Shown here: positions 16,913 to 26,388 of the stretch, one piece after another | How positions within the stretch are numbered: position 1 is the first letter of the stretch | Layout: the number at the start of each line of letters is the position of its first letter | Assembly (NCBI RefSeq): GCF_008692195.1 | Contig: NZ_RXOM01000014.1 | Span: 32,511 to 96,510 of the forward strand | Length of the DNA stretch: 64,000 nucleotides | Origin: Salegentibacter sp. R32 | Lineage (GTDB): Bacteria > Bacteroidota > Bacteroidia > Flavobacteriales > Flavobacteriaceae | Direction: 5' to 3' | Program-made: the position numbers and the translations under genes | The notes under the pieces: generated by a model | Databases searched by the model: none | The model's input: the letters and a program-made list of their open reading frames with translations, nothing else | What the model was told of the DNA's origin: nothing

Positions 16913-19072
16913 ATGAAAAAATATATCTCTTTATTTTGTTTAAGTCTGTTGTTCTTCAGTTGTGCCGAAGAAAAGAAAAAGGAAGAAGCGTCTTCGGAAA
17001 GCGGACAAACCTCTAAAATCGACCGAAAGGCCGTGATCACCCGAAATAATGTACACGTCAACCAATTAGATACATTGGCCTCGTTAAGCGTCGGTAACGG
17101 AAGTTTTGCGTTTACCGTTGATGGTACGGGATTACAAACTTTCCCGGATATGTACCAATATGGCGTTCCATTAGGAACGGAATCGGAATGGGGTTGGGAT
17201 TCGTTCCCTAATTCCGGCGATTATAAGTTTGAAGAAACATTGGAAGATTACGATCAATATGGTCGCAAGGTGAGTTATTCGGTACAAAAGAAAGGCGATC
17301 GCGCTAGAAAAGCAGTCGATTTTTTTAGATCGAATCCGCATCGTGTGCAATTAGGAAATCTTGGTTTTGATCTACTCAATAAAAACGGCGAAAAAGTTCA
17401 GCCGCAAGATATTTCCGATATTCAGCAGGAACTAAATGTTTGGACGGGAGAAATTACTAGTACCTTTAAGGTAGAAGGAATTCCGGTGGAAGTCAAAACA
17501 CTTTGCCATCAAGAGGAAGATATTATTGGGGTTGAAGTAAATTCTGAATTAATTGAAAACGAACAATTAAAAATAAGACTTCGATTGCCGTATCCCACTG
17601 GCGGATGGACCGATTTAGGCACAAAATGGGAAGCTGAAAATCTAGATTATTCAAGTGAAATTTCAGCAAATGAAAGCAATCACGCTGTAGTTACCCGACA
17701 AATGGATTCATTGAAATACGATATAGGTTTCAATTGGAAAGGCGAAGCAAAATTCGATAAAAAAGAAGCTCAGTATTTTGAATTAATTCCGCAGCAAAAC
17801 AAGTTTTCGTTTACCTGTCAGTTCACCAATAAAGCTATTAATAAAGAAACTGATTTTGCTTCTGTAGAAAAAAGTAGTAAGAGCGGATGGGAAGCACTTT
17901 GGAAGAGCGGCGGCATCGTCGATTTTTCTGAATGTACCGATGAACGTGCATCTGAATTAGAACGTCGAGTGGTATTATCGCAATACTTAACCAAATTGCA
18001 GTGTACCGGAGAAATTCCGCCACAGGAAACTGGATTAACTTATAATTCGTGGTACGGGAAACCGCATTTAGAAATGCATTGGTGGCACGGAGTTCATTTT
18101 CCGTTATGGGGAAGACCAGAGTTGCTCGAGAAGAGTTTACCCTGGTATGATCGCGTTTTCAAAAAAGCGAAACATTTAGCAGAACGTCAAGGTTTTAAAG
18201 GTGCGAGATGGCAAAAAATGACCGATCCCTACGGTGATGAAGGTCCGTCTTCTGTGGGTGCATTCTTACTTTGGCAGCAACCGCATTTTATTACGTATGC
18301 AGAATTGATGTATCGTGCAGATTCTACTTCAGCAACTTTAGAAAAATATAAAGAGCGAGTGTTTGCTACAGCAGATTTTATGGCATCGTTTGCCCATTTA
18401 AATGAAGAAGGAACTTACGATTTAGGTCCGGGGGTGATTCCGGCGCAGGAACGTTTTCCGAAGATGGAAACATTTAACCCGACATACGAATTGGCCTATT
18501 GGAACTGGGCATTAACTACAGCGCTAGAGTGGAAAGAACGTTTGGGAGAAGAACCACCTGCAGCTTGGAAAAAAGTAGCCGAAAATTTATCGCCACTTCC
18601 CGTTCAGGAAGATTATTATTTAGCTACTGAAAATGCAACCGATTCTTACACCAACCCAGAATATTTAACAGATCATCCTTCGGTTTTAGGAGCTTATGGA
18701 ATGTTGCCGGTAACGCCAATGCTCGATAAAGAAATTATGGATAATACTTTTAATAAAGTCTGGGATATCTGGACCTGGGAAGATACTTGGGGTTGGGATT
18801 TCCCAATGACAGCAATGGCCGCAGCGCGATTGGGCAAACCTGAAAAAGCAGTAGATGCACTTTTTATGGACGTACAAACCAACACCTATTTAAAAAATGG
18901 TCATAATTATCAGGAAGAGCGCTTAACCTTATATATGCCTGGTAATGGCGGTTTACTTACTGCGGTAGCCATGATGTGCGCCGGTTGGGACGAAACCAAC
19001 GAGAAAAACCCGGGATTTCCCAACAATGGCAAGTGGAATGTGAAGTGGGAAGGCTTGAAAAAAATGCCTTAA
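16913..19072 (+). CDS. Six-hairpin glycosidase-like lipoprotein of unknown specificity
   Basis: A 719-residue protein with a lipobox (LLFFSCAEE) followed by a Lys/Glu/Ser-rich linker. The N-terminal half (about 40-320) is a beta-sandwich with LSVGNGSFAFTVDGTGLQ, as in GH65/GH95-type enzymes. The C-terminal half is an (alpha/alpha)6 barrel with HLEMHWWHGVHFPLWGRP, FKGARWQKMTDPYGDEGPS and DTWGWDFPMTAMAAARLG. The architecture is that of clan GH-L/GH-M enzymes, but I cannot assign a numbered family or substrate. It lies among pectin-acting genes on the same strand, separated from neighbours by 283 and 324 bp, so it may have its own promoter. Confidence 0.75.
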   Translation: MKKYISLFCLSLLFFSCAEEKKKEEASSESGQTSKIDRKAVITRNNVHVNQLDTLASLSVGNGSFAFTVDGTGLQTFPDMYQYGVPLGTESEWGWDSFPNSGDYKFEETLEDYDQYGRKVSYSVQKKGDRARKAVDFFRSNPHRVQLGNLGFDLLNKNGEKVQPQDISDIQQELNVWTGEITSTFKVEGIPVEVKTLCHQEEDIIGVEVNSELIENEQLKIRLRLPYPTGGWTDLGTKWEAENLDYSSEISANESNHAVVTRQMDSLKYDIGFNWKGEAKFDKKEAQYFELIPQQNKFSFTCQFTNKAINKETDFASVEKSSKSGWEALWKSGGIVDFSECTDERASELERRVVLSQYLTKLQCTGEIPPQETGLTYNSWYGKPHLEMHWWHGVHFPLWGRPELLEKSLPWYDRVFKKAKHLAERQGFKGARWQKMTDPYGDEGPSSVGAFLLWQQPHFITYAELMYRADSTSATLEKYKERVFATADFMASFAHLNEEGTYDLGPGVIPAQERFPKMETFNPTYELAYWNWALTTALEWKERLGEEPPAAWKKVAENLSPLPVQEDYYLATENATDSYTNPEYLTDHPSVLGAYGMLPVTPMLDKEIMDNTFNKVWDIWTWEDTWGWDFPMTAMAAARLGKPEKAVDALFMDVQTNTYLKNGHNYQEERLTLYMPGNGGLLTAVAMMCAGWDETNEKNPGFPNNGKWNVKWEGLKKMP

Positions 19073-19396
19073 CAGGAATGCACAGGATACCCTTTTTGTT
19101 AAGAAAGTCTAATTTTCATTTTTATAAATGACGTCATCCCGGACTTGATCCGGGATCACATCAAAGTTGGGTAAGATAATCAATAATTCGACTTTGTTCA
19201 GTGTGATATTTCAGCTTGACAATCGTTTTAGCTCTCACTTCTAGTGATTTTGTGAAAGCGGTAGCGAAAACAAAATTGTATTTAGAAACAGTAAATAAAG
19301 TGTTCTTGATATAAATTTTAATTATTGAAATTAATTCCACTTGACAAAGATTTGGAATTTTAAAACTCACTCAGTTACTCATTAATAAAGTTAGAA
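19073..19396. other. 324-bp spacer with two repeats
   Basis: A plain hairpin repeat is at 19133-19162 (gtcatcccgga..tccgggatcacatc), and a diverged cacttctagtg..tttagaaacag element at 19233-19290. The remainder is AT-rich. No gene is seen. Confidence 0.65.
19133..19162. repeat. Plain gtcatcccgga..tccgggat hairpin repeat
   Basis: Perfect arms atcccgga / tccgggat around cttga; same family as 4989-5018 and 3416-3445. It may serve as a transcription end for the preceding gene. Confidence 0.65.
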
Positions 19397-20671
19397 ATGA
19401 TTCAAAAACTGCATACATATTCATTAATTGCTTGTTTGCTAACATTTTCAGCTTTAATTTCTTGTAAAGAACAAACTGATAAAAGTGAAAAATCAGCTTC
19501 AGAAGAAAGGAAAGATGTTATTCCTGTTTTAATGACGGGCGAAGGAGAAATGCCTTCGACTTGGATCGATAAAACCACCGGGCATCAGCTTAAAAAATTA
19601 ACTTCCGAAGGAGATAATCGAAGTTTTTACTTTCATAACAATCCATTTGTGAAAGCTGAAAATAATGAAGATTGGTTAATGATTTTTTATAAAACTACAG
19701 AAGACGGAAATCAGCTATATTCTTTAAATTTAACCACGCAAGAACAAAAAGCCATCACTACCAAACCCGGCAAAAAACGTGGCGAGATTGTAGGAACTAA
19801 ATCGAGAAAAGTATTTTACACGTTAAATGATAGTGTTTTCGCAAGTCATATCGATACGCAAAAAACTGACTTTATCAAAAAACTTCCGGAAGGCGTGAGT
19901 GTTGGCACGAATACTTTAAATGCTTCGGAAGAATTGCTAGGTGGAGTTGTAGCTACGGAAGAAGAGGCAGAATTATTCAAAAACAATCCTAAAAAGTCAG
20001 ATTACTTCAATTTAATCTATGAAGCACATTTGCCTAGACATTTAATGACGATCGATGTAGGAAATGGAAAGTTAACCAAACTATATCGTGAAAATGCTTG
20101 GCTTAATCACGAGCAATTTTCACCCACAGATCCTAATTTATTAATGTATTGTCACGAAGGTCCTTGGCATAAAGTAGATCGTATTTGGACGTATAATTTA
20201 TCGACTGGCGATACGACGTTAATTCATAAAAGAACGGTACATCGAGAAATTGCCGGGCACGAGTTTTTTAGTCCCGATGGAAAAACCATTTGGTTCGATT
20301 TGCAAATTCCGCGTGGTGAAACATTTTACTTGGCCGGAAAAAATATTGAAACCGGAGAAGAAACCCGTTACCAATTAGAAAGAAATGAGTGGTCTATTCA
20401 TTTTAATATTTCACCAGATATGAAAACATTTGCCGGTGATGGTGGCGATAAATCTCAAGTAGCGCACGCTGAAGACGGACAATGGATTTATCATTTTACA
20501 CCTAATGGAAAAGAGTTAGATTCTGAAAAGCTTGTAAATATGAGCAAGCACGATTACGATCTAGAACCTAACGTGCACTTTTCACCTGATGGAAAATGGA
20601 TTATTTTTAGAGCTAATTTTGAGGGAAGCACTCAAATTTATGCCGTAAAAATAGAAAAACACAAAGCCTAA
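19397..20671 (+). CDS. PL22-like oligogalacturonate lyase, lipoprotein
   Basis: A 424-residue protein with a lipobox near residue 23 (ALISCKEQ). The body is a seven-bladed propeller with motifs of the oligogalacturonate lyase family: FSPTDPNLLMYCHEGPWH (near residue 240), HREIAGHEFFSPDGKTIW (near 280), and FNISPDMKTFAGDGGD. The His residues in these are candidates for the metal and catalytic site. Family enzymes split galacturonate disaccharides by beta-elimination to 4-deoxy-5-ketouronate. Most characterised members are cytoplasmic, so a lipid-anchored form would act in the periplasm. The next gene starts 2 bp after its stop, showing a common transcript with GH106 and GH105. Confidence 0.8.
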   Translation: MIQKLHTYSLIACLLTFSALISCKEQTDKSEKSASEERKDVIPVLMTGEGEMPSTWIDKTTGHQLKKLTSEGDNRSFYFHNNPFVKAENNEDWLMIFYKTTEDGNQLYSLNLTTQEQKAITTKPGKKRGEIVGTKSRKVFYTLNDSVFASHIDTQKTDFIKKLPEGVSVGTNTLNASEELLGGVVATEEEAELFKNNPKKSDYFNLIYEAHLPRHLMTIDVGNGKLTKLYRENAWLNHEQFSPTDPNLLMYCHEGPWHKVDRIWTYNLSTGDTTLIHKRTVHREIAGHEFFSPDGKTIWFDLQIPRGETFYLAGKNIETGEETRYQLERNEWSIHFNISPDMKTFAGDGGDKSQVAHAEDGQWIYHFTPNGKELDSEKLVNMSKHDYDLEPNVHFSPDGKWIIFRANFEGSTQIYAVKIEKHKA

Positions 20672-20673
20672 GA

Positions 20674-23379
20674 ATGAAAAAATTACTTGTACTTAACTTA
20701 TTATTATTAATAGGAAGCACCGCTTTCGCACAAAACTCTTTTTCGGGATTACCGGAAATGAGCAATACCCAAAAACCTTGGACCAGATGGTGGTGGATGG
20801 GAAATGCGGTCGATAAAGAAAACCTGCGTGAAAATTTAATTCAACTAAGTGAAGCCGGTATTGGCGGGGTAGAAATTACTCCAATCTATGGGGTGAAAGG
20901 AGAAGAAGAAAACTTCATCGATTACCTATCTCCTAAATATATGGAGATGCTGGATTACACTTTGCAAACGGCAGATAGTTTAGGTATGCAGGTCGATATG
21001 GTTTTAGGAACCGGTTGGCCCTATGGCGGTCCGCAAGTTTCTAAAGAAGATGCAGCAACAAAGCTCATTATCAGGAAATATGAATTAAAGAAAAATGAGC
21101 GCATTAAAGAGGAAATTAAGCCGAATGAAAAAGAGGATTATGCAAAACTAAAATATGTAGTGGCTTACGGTCATCAAGGAACTTATATCGATTTAACCGA
21201 TGAGTTAAATGGAGACGAGCTGAACTGGAAAGCCAAAAAAGAACATTTTACGCTTTATGCAGTATTTGTAGGGAAAACTGGTCAAAAAGTAAAGCGTGCT
21301 GCTCCGGGAGGTAAAGGTTTTACCTTAGATCATTATTCTAAAAAGGCTTTTGAAAATTATGTAAAACCATTTGATGAGGTTTTACCACCGTTTGAAAATA
21401 GAATCCGAGCGATTTTTAATGATAGTTACGAAGTTTACGGCAGTAATTTTACTCCGGAGTTTTTTGAAAAGTTTGAAGAATATCGTGGTTACGATCTAAA
21501 AAAACATTTGCCGGAACTTTTTAGTCGAATGAATACCGAACTCGCTAATCGCGTAAAAGGGGATTACAGAGAAACATTATCAGATTTATTGTTGAATGAT
21601 TTTAATAAACCGTGGACAGATTGGGCCAACGATTATGGTTTTAAAACGAAGCTGCAAGCGCACGGTTCACCAGGAAACTTGATCGATCTGTACGCTTCTG
21701 CCGATATTCCAGAATGTGAAACCTTTGGCTCCATGCCTTTTGATATTCCTGGCTTACGCAGAAAAGCTGAAAATATTAGAAATGGTGATGCCGATCCTGT
21801 GATGTTGAAATTTTCTTCTTCCGCAGGACATATTGCCGGCCGACCTTTAATTTCTTCAGAAAGTTTTACGTGGTTGCGCGACCATTTTAAAACCGCTTTA
21901 TCACAAACCAAACCTGAAGCGGAAGAATTGTTACTGAATGGTGTAAACCATATGTTTTTTCACGGGACAACCTATTCACCTAAAAGAGCCGCATGGCCGG
22001 GTTGGAAGTTCTACGCTTCCGTTAATATGAGTCCGAATAACACGATTTGGGAAGACGCTCCGGAAATGTTTTCGTATTTAGCGAATGCGCAACAAATTTT
22101 ACAGGCGGGAAAACCCGATAGCGAAACTTTGGTGTATTGGCCCATTTACGATGTGTATAACAGTCAGTTAAAAAATAAATTGTTTTTTCAGTTTAAAATC
22201 CATTCGTTAGAAGAGTGGTTACACGGCACTTCTTTTTATGAAATTAGTACCGATTTAATGAAGAAAGGTTACGGGGTAGATTTTATTTCTGATGCGTTTA
22301 TTGCGGAAGCGAAAGTAAAAAACGGAGAACTGCAATTGCCGGGTGGTAACTTTAAAGCTTTGGTCATTCCTGAAGCAAAATATATTCCGTTAGAAACACT
22401 GAAAAAATTGCTTCAGCTTAAAAAAGAAGGAGCTAACATTATTTTTAAAGCCTTGCCTAAAAGTGTTCCCGGTTTTAAAGACTTCCGCAGTAAAGAAAAG
22501 CAACTCGTTCAATTATTAAAGTCAAATCAAATAAAACCGCAACAAAATATCGATGAAGCTTTGCAAGCAGCGAATGTTATGCCCGAAAGTTTTGTGAATA
22601 CTGGTTTAAAATATATTCGAAGAGAATTAAACGGAGAGAAACTTTACTTTTTAGTAAATCATACCGCTAAGAAAGTCGATGAGTTTATTCCTATTCAGCA
22701 TCAGGCGAATCAAGTCACTTTATTTGATGCGCTAAGAAATACTAAAGGAAAAGCTCAAATTCAGAAAGAAGGAAAAGTGACAAAAGTTTGGGTTCAGTTA
22801 GAACCTGGTGAAAGCATTTTCTTAAAAACAGGCGTTGAAAATGATATCGAAGATTGGTTATATGTGGAAGAAGAAGCAAAAGCTTTTGAACTTACCGGAA
22901 CTTGGAAAGTAGACTTTTTAAGAGGCGGCCCGCAATTACCCGCTTCCGCAGCAATGAAAACTTTAAATTCTTGGACGAGCTTAGGAACCGATGCTGAAAA
23001 TTTCTCGGGAACGGCAAGTTACGAGCTTAAATTTGATTCGCCTAAATCAAACGTGAATCTTTGGAAATTAGATTTAGGAGAAGTTCGCGAAAGCGCTAAA
23101 GTTTGGTTGAACGGAGAATATATGGGGAGTAGCTGGTCGATTCCGCATCATTTAATTTTAAAGAATCTAAAAGAGAAAAATAATACACTTCGTATAGAAG
23201 TGACTAATTTACCGGCCAATAGAATTCGGGCCAAAGAGAATCGTGGAGAACAATGGAAAATTTTCTACGAGATCAATATGGTGAATAAAGATTATAAAGA
23301 ATTTGATGCCACAAAATGGGAGGTAACTCCATCTGGATTAGTGAATCCTGTAAAATTAATTCCGCTTAAAAAGAAATAA
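20674..23379 (+). CDS. GH106 family alpha-L-rhamnosidase
   Basis: A 901-residue secreted protein (signal LLLLIGSTAFAQ, cleavage near 20). The GH106 N-terminal region is recognisable: KPWTRWWWMGNAVDKENL, then SEAGIGGVEITPIYGVKG and VLGTGWPYGGP, with later barrel segments such as LISSESFTWLRDHF and LLLNGVNHMFFHGTTYSP. A C-terminal beta-sandwich carries KVWLNGEYMGSSWSIPHH. GH106 enzymes remove terminal alpha-L-rhamnose, notably from rhamnogalacturonan. This is the probable source of the rhamnose used by the cluster at 744-10101. It is in an operon with PL22 (2-bp gap) and GH105 (10-bp gap). Confidence 0.9.
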   Translation: MKKLLVLNLLLLIGSTAFAQNSFSGLPEMSNTQKPWTRWWWMGNAVDKENLRENLIQLSEAGIGGVEITPIYGVKGEEENFIDYLSPKYMEMLDYTLQTADSLGMQVDMVLGTGWPYGGPQVSKEDAATKLIIRKYELKKNERIKEEIKPNEKEDYAKLKYVVAYGHQGTYIDLTDELNGDELNWKAKKEHFTLYAVFVGKTGQKVKRAAPGGKGFTLDHYSKKAFENYVKPFDEVLPPFENRIRAIFNDSYEVYGSNFTPEFFEKFEEYRGYDLKKHLPELFSRMNTELANRVKGDYRETLSDLLLNDFNKPWTDWANDYGFKTKLQAHGSPGNLIDLYASADIPECETFGSMPFDIPGLRRKAENIRNGDADPVMLKFSSSAGHIAGRPLISSESFTWLRDHFKTALSQTKPEAEELLLNGVNHMFFHGTTYSPKRAAWPGWKFYASVNMSPNNTIWEDAPEMFSYLANAQQILQAGKPDSETLVYWPIYDVYNSQLKNKLFFQFKIHSLEEWLHGTSFYEISTDLMKKGYGVDFISDAFIAEAKVKNGELQLPGGNFKALVIPEAKYIPLETLKKLLQLKKEGANIIFKALPKSVPGFKDFRSKEKQLVQLLKSNQIKPQQNIDEALQAANVMPESFVNTGLKYIRRELNGEKLYFLVNHTAKKVDEFIPIQHQANQVTLFDALRNTKGKAQIQKEGKVTKVWVQLEPGESIFLKTGVENDIEDWLYVEEEAKAFELTGTWKVDFLRGGPQLPASAAMKTLNSWTSLGTDAENFSGTASYELKFDSPKSNVNLWKLDLGEVRESAKVWLNGEYMGSSWSIPHHLILKNLKEKNNTLRIEVTNLPANRIRAKENRGEQWKIFYEINMVNKDYKEFDATKWEVTPSGLVNPVKLIPLKKK

Positions 23380-23389
23380 TTTATATAAA

Positions 23390-24517
23390 ATGAAGAGATT
23401 ATATTTTGCTTTTGTATTACTATTTGTTTCAACGATATCGATTGCGCAATCTACCGTTGATAGAAAACAAGTCTTAGAAGAAATGATGTTGGCCAACCAA
23501 TATTTTATGGATAAATGGCCAGATACCGGGAAAAAAATTGATGCTAAAAACAAACATTATCCCAGTAATATTTGGACGCGTGCCGTTTATTATGAAGGTT
23601 TAATGGCTTTGCATGAAATTTATCCCAAAGAAGAATATTATCAATATGCCTTAGATTGGGCAAATTCTCATGACTGGGGTTTTAGGAGTGGTAATACTAC
23701 ACGGAATGGGGATAATTATTGCGCAGCGCAAACCTATATCGATTTATATAATTTAGAACCAAACGCTGAAAAGTTAAAAAATACCCGGGCATGTATGCAG
23801 AAATTTTTACACACGCCACAAAACGACGATTGGGATTGGATTGATGCCATACAAATGGGAATGCCGGTATTTGCAAAAATGGGTGTACTAGATAATGATG
23901 AGCGTTATTTTGAGAAAATGTACCAGATGTATATGGCTACGCGAAATGAAATAGGAGATAACGGACTTTACAATGAAGAAGACGGACTTTGGTGGAGAGA
24001 TGCCGATTTCGACCCACCTTACAAAGAACCCAATGGGGAAGATGCTTACTGGAGTCGTGGTAACGGTTGGGTAATTGGAGCCTTAGCGAAAACCTTAGCG
24101 ATTATCCCGGAAGACGCTCCGCATCGTGAACAATATATCAACGACTTAAAAGAAATGGCAGCTGCTTTAAAGAAAGTACAACGTAAAGATGGTTTCTGGA
24201 ATGTGAGTTTGCACGATAAAAAACATTTTGGCGGAAAAGAATTATCGGGAACCGCTCTATTTGTGTATGGAATGGCTTATGGGGTCAATAATAATTTATT
24301 AGATCGGGAAGAATATTTACCGGTTATTTTAAAAGGTTGGAATGCGATGGTGAAAGAAGGCTTACACGATAATGGCTTTTTAGGTTATTTACAATCTACC
24401 GGAAAAGAACCAAAAGACGGTCAACCCCTTTCTTATGATAAAATACCGGATTTTGAAGATTATGGTTTAGGCTGCTTTCTATTAGCGGGCAGCGAAATGT
24501 ATAAATTGGAACTTTAG
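23390..24517 (+). CDS. GH105 unsaturated rhamnogalacturonyl hydrolase
   Basis: A 375-residue secreted protein (signal VSTISIAQ, cleavage near 20) of the YteR/YesR type with an (alpha/alpha)6 barrel. The catalytic region NDDWDWIDAIQMGMPVFAKMG (Asp near residue 151) and the segment DAYWSRGNGWVIGALAKTL are typical. It removes the unsaturated uronic acid left at the non-reducing end by pectate or rhamnogalacturonan lyases. It ends the pectin operon and is followed by a strong terminator. A diverged copy of its last ~105 codons and terminator reappears 19.1 kb downstream at 43315-43697, beyond the T9SS island. Confidence 0.92.
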   Translation: MKRLYFAFVLLFVSTISIAQSTVDRKQVLEEMMLANQYFMDKWPDTGKKIDAKNKHYPSNIWTRAVYYEGLMALHEIYPKEEYYQYALDWANSHDWGFRSGNTTRNGDNYCAAQTYIDLYNLEPNAEKLKNTRACMQKFLHTPQNDDWDWIDAIQMGMPVFAKMGVLDNDERYFEKMYQMYMATRNEIGDNGLYNEEDGLWWRDADFDPPYKEPNGEDAYWSRGNGWVIGALAKTLAIIPEDAPHREQYINDLKEMAAALKKVQRKDGFWNVSLHDKKHFGGKELSGTALFVYGMAYGVNNNLLDREEYLPVILKGWNAMVKEGLHDNGFLGYLQSTGKEPKDGQPLSYDKIPDFEDYGLGCFLLAGSEMYKLEL

Positions 24518-24582
24518 TTTTCTATTGTTTTGATTTGTATTTGGTGATGAATCCTGCAATTTTTATTGCAGGATTTTTTGGT
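24200..24582. repeat. Left copy of the ~383-bp direct repeat flanking the T9SS island
   Basis: From aatgtgagtttgcacgat to the T-run of the GH105 terminator, this segment is repeated at 43315-43697. By eye I count about 25 differences, close to 93-94% identity. Twenty-one fall in the coding part and change only four residues. Homology stops sharply at both ends (upstream flanks ttctgg versus ttttgt). Confidence 0.85.
24550..24578 (+). terminator. Rho-independent terminator of the GH105 gene
   Basis: Arms aatcctgcaat and attgcaggatt (11 bp, 4-nt loop) followed by TTTT. It lies 33 bp after the stop codon. Confidence 0.85.
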
Positions 24583-24616
24583 AATGAAAAGATATTTAAA
24601 GAGTTAAAATTAATTC

Positions 24617-26380
24617 TTACTCTTTCACGATTTTTTTAACCTGTTTGTTGCCCTGTTGATTGATGGTTTCTATTAGGTAGAGCCCTGAAGGAAGTTTTTC
24701 GATATTAATGCTGTTTTCACCGGTGTTAAGTTTTCCTTGCTTGACCAGCTGACCGGTAATACTATATATACTGTAATTACTGGGCGATAATACAGAAATG
24801 TGAACAGAACGGTATGCGGGGTTAGGCCATAGTTTTATACTTTGAGTTTTCCAGGTGTTTGAGTTTAATTCAGCACAAGTCTCTGTTGCGTATTTGGCGA
24901 TAAAAAAGTTGGTACCTGAAGGATTAGGGTTCATTACCTGCCCGCCATTACTGTCATAGAGAGTGTGTTCAAACTGCCCGCCGATGAGGACATCTCCGTT
25001 AGCATCAATGGCAAGGGCCGAACCCCTATCGGGATGGCCATTATTTCCCGGTAAAAAATCAAGACCGGTACAGTCTCCTGTAGTTTTATCAAAAGTTGCT
25101 AAAAGAACTTCTGTGCCTTCTCCTGAATTATTAATGTTGACAGTTTGATTGCCCCACGTAAGTTGTTTCCCAGCTTGATTAGTTAGAAATAGGGTGTTAT
25201 TTTTTAACTTTATGTCTCCATTAGCCCAACCTTGACCAGAACTTGTGTTATAATATGAAAACCAATCTACCTGTGTAGCATCAGGGTTGGTTTTCATGAC
25301 ATAACTTGGAATAATCTGTTCAGAAATATTCTGTCCCAAAAAGGTATCATAACCAAAACCTAAAAAAACTCCCCCCATATAAATATTGTTTTGGCTATCA
25401 AAATCTAATCCATATATATTGCTCCCTATAGCTTGGTTATAGGTGTTCTGCCGGAGCCATTTAAAATTCCCTTGAGCATCAAAACTGGCAAAATACAATG
25501 ATCCGGTAACCTGTTGACCGTTTATCGTTGCCGAGGAACTCGGCTCCCTACTTCCCGTAAAATAATAATGGCCATTATAGGGGTTTCGGTACATTTTTAA
25601 AGAGGACCACGCATAGCCTGTTAATTGCATATCCAAATAAGTGCTTCCCAGAAAATTACCGTTACTATTATATTTAAAAATATGATAGGTGTTCCCGGGT
25701 CTAGTATTTACATAATTTCCATTATCGTATGATCCGGAAGGGATACTAACCAACCAGTGTAGCTCTCCACTGCTCTTGTCTATGGTCATACCAACGGAAC
25801 CAAATTCAGTAGCGCCACCTCCCAAAGTAGAAGAACTATCCCTATCCATAGGTTGTTCGAACCAAAGCATAGTACCATTTTTATCAAATTTGGTAATGTA
25901 ACCCAGGCTACAATCTTGATTAGTGTTATTAGAGAGGATAGTGTCATTCTCTATCCGAAAGGGATAATTCTGCCCATCACAACGGTAAGAGCTCCCTGCC
26001 ATATAAAGATTGTTGTTATTGTCGGTCTCAATATAGGGGGCGGGTTCATATCCTCTTCCACCAATGATCTTGGACCACCGGTAACTGCCATCACAGGCAA
26101 AACTTGCGAGGGCATAATCGTTCTGTACATCATTGCCCCCGCCGTAATAATTTTTTTGGTGGCCGTCTATCTGTGGGTTAAGGTAACCGATGGGGGAGAC
26201 CACATAGACATTACGATCGCTATCGGTGGCGATATCGTACACTTCTTCGGGATCGATGGTATTATCAGTAGTGGAACTTGCCCCGCCTTGTTTGATCCAT
26301 TGCCATTGTTTTTGTTGGGCAGTTATAGAACTGTTCCATAACAGCAATATCAACAAGAAAATTATATAAATTGGTTTCAT
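24617..26380 (-). CDS. T9SS-exported surface protein, array copy 1
   Basis: A 587-residue protein with Sec signal (NSSITAQ), a beta-propeller-like body (repeated Y/F-A-S-F-D/C-G-x-x-x-W units such as FASFDAQGNFKWLRQ) and a T9SS type A C-terminal domain (LWPNPAYRSVHISV ... GLYLIETINQQGNKQVKKI). It should cross the outer membrane by T9SS and be anchored or released. Block composition by eye: signal alpha, N-block A, middle p-r, late block t. Its C-terminal 200 residues are the most diverged of the six copies. It is last in the array (8 bp after copy 2) and converges on the GH105 gene. The function is unknown. Confidence 0.85.
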   Translation of the reverse strand: MKPIYIIFLLILLLWNSSITAQQKQWQWIKQGGASSTTDNTIDPEEVYDIATDSDRNVYVVSPIGYLNPQIDGHQKNYYGGGNDVQNDYALASFACDGSYRWSKIIGGRGYEPAPYIETDNNNNLYMAGSSYRCDGQNYPFRIENDTILSNNTNQDCSLGYITKFDKNGTMLWFEQPMDRDSSSTLGGGATEFGSVGMTIDKSSGELHWLVSIPSGSYDNGNYVNTRPGNTYHIFKYNSNGNFLGSTYLDMQLTGYAWSSLKMYRNPYNGHYYFTGSREPSSSATINGQQVTGSLYFASFDAQGNFKWLRQNTYNQAIGSNIYGLDFDSQNNIYMGGVFLGFGYDTFLGQNISEQIIPSYVMKTNPDATQVDWFSYYNTSSGQGWANGDIKLKNNTLFLTNQAGKQLTWGNQTVNINNSGEGTEVLLATFDKTTGDCTGLDFLPGNNGHPDRGSALAIDANGDVLIGGQFEHTLYDSNGGQVMNPNPSGTNFFIAKYATETCAELNSNTWKTQSIKLWPNPAYRSVHISVLSPSNYSIYSITGQLVKQGKLNTGENSINIEKLPSGLYLIETINQQGNKQVKKIVKE

Positions 26381-26388
26381 AGGGTTAC

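Noticed and set aside
25853..26341. A ~162-codon open frame on the + strand, repeated antisense to copies 1-4 of the T9SS array
   Set aside because: It is the complement of the conserved N-block A. Its hydrophobic translation follows from the codon choice of the sense gene, and it is lost in copies with N-block B.
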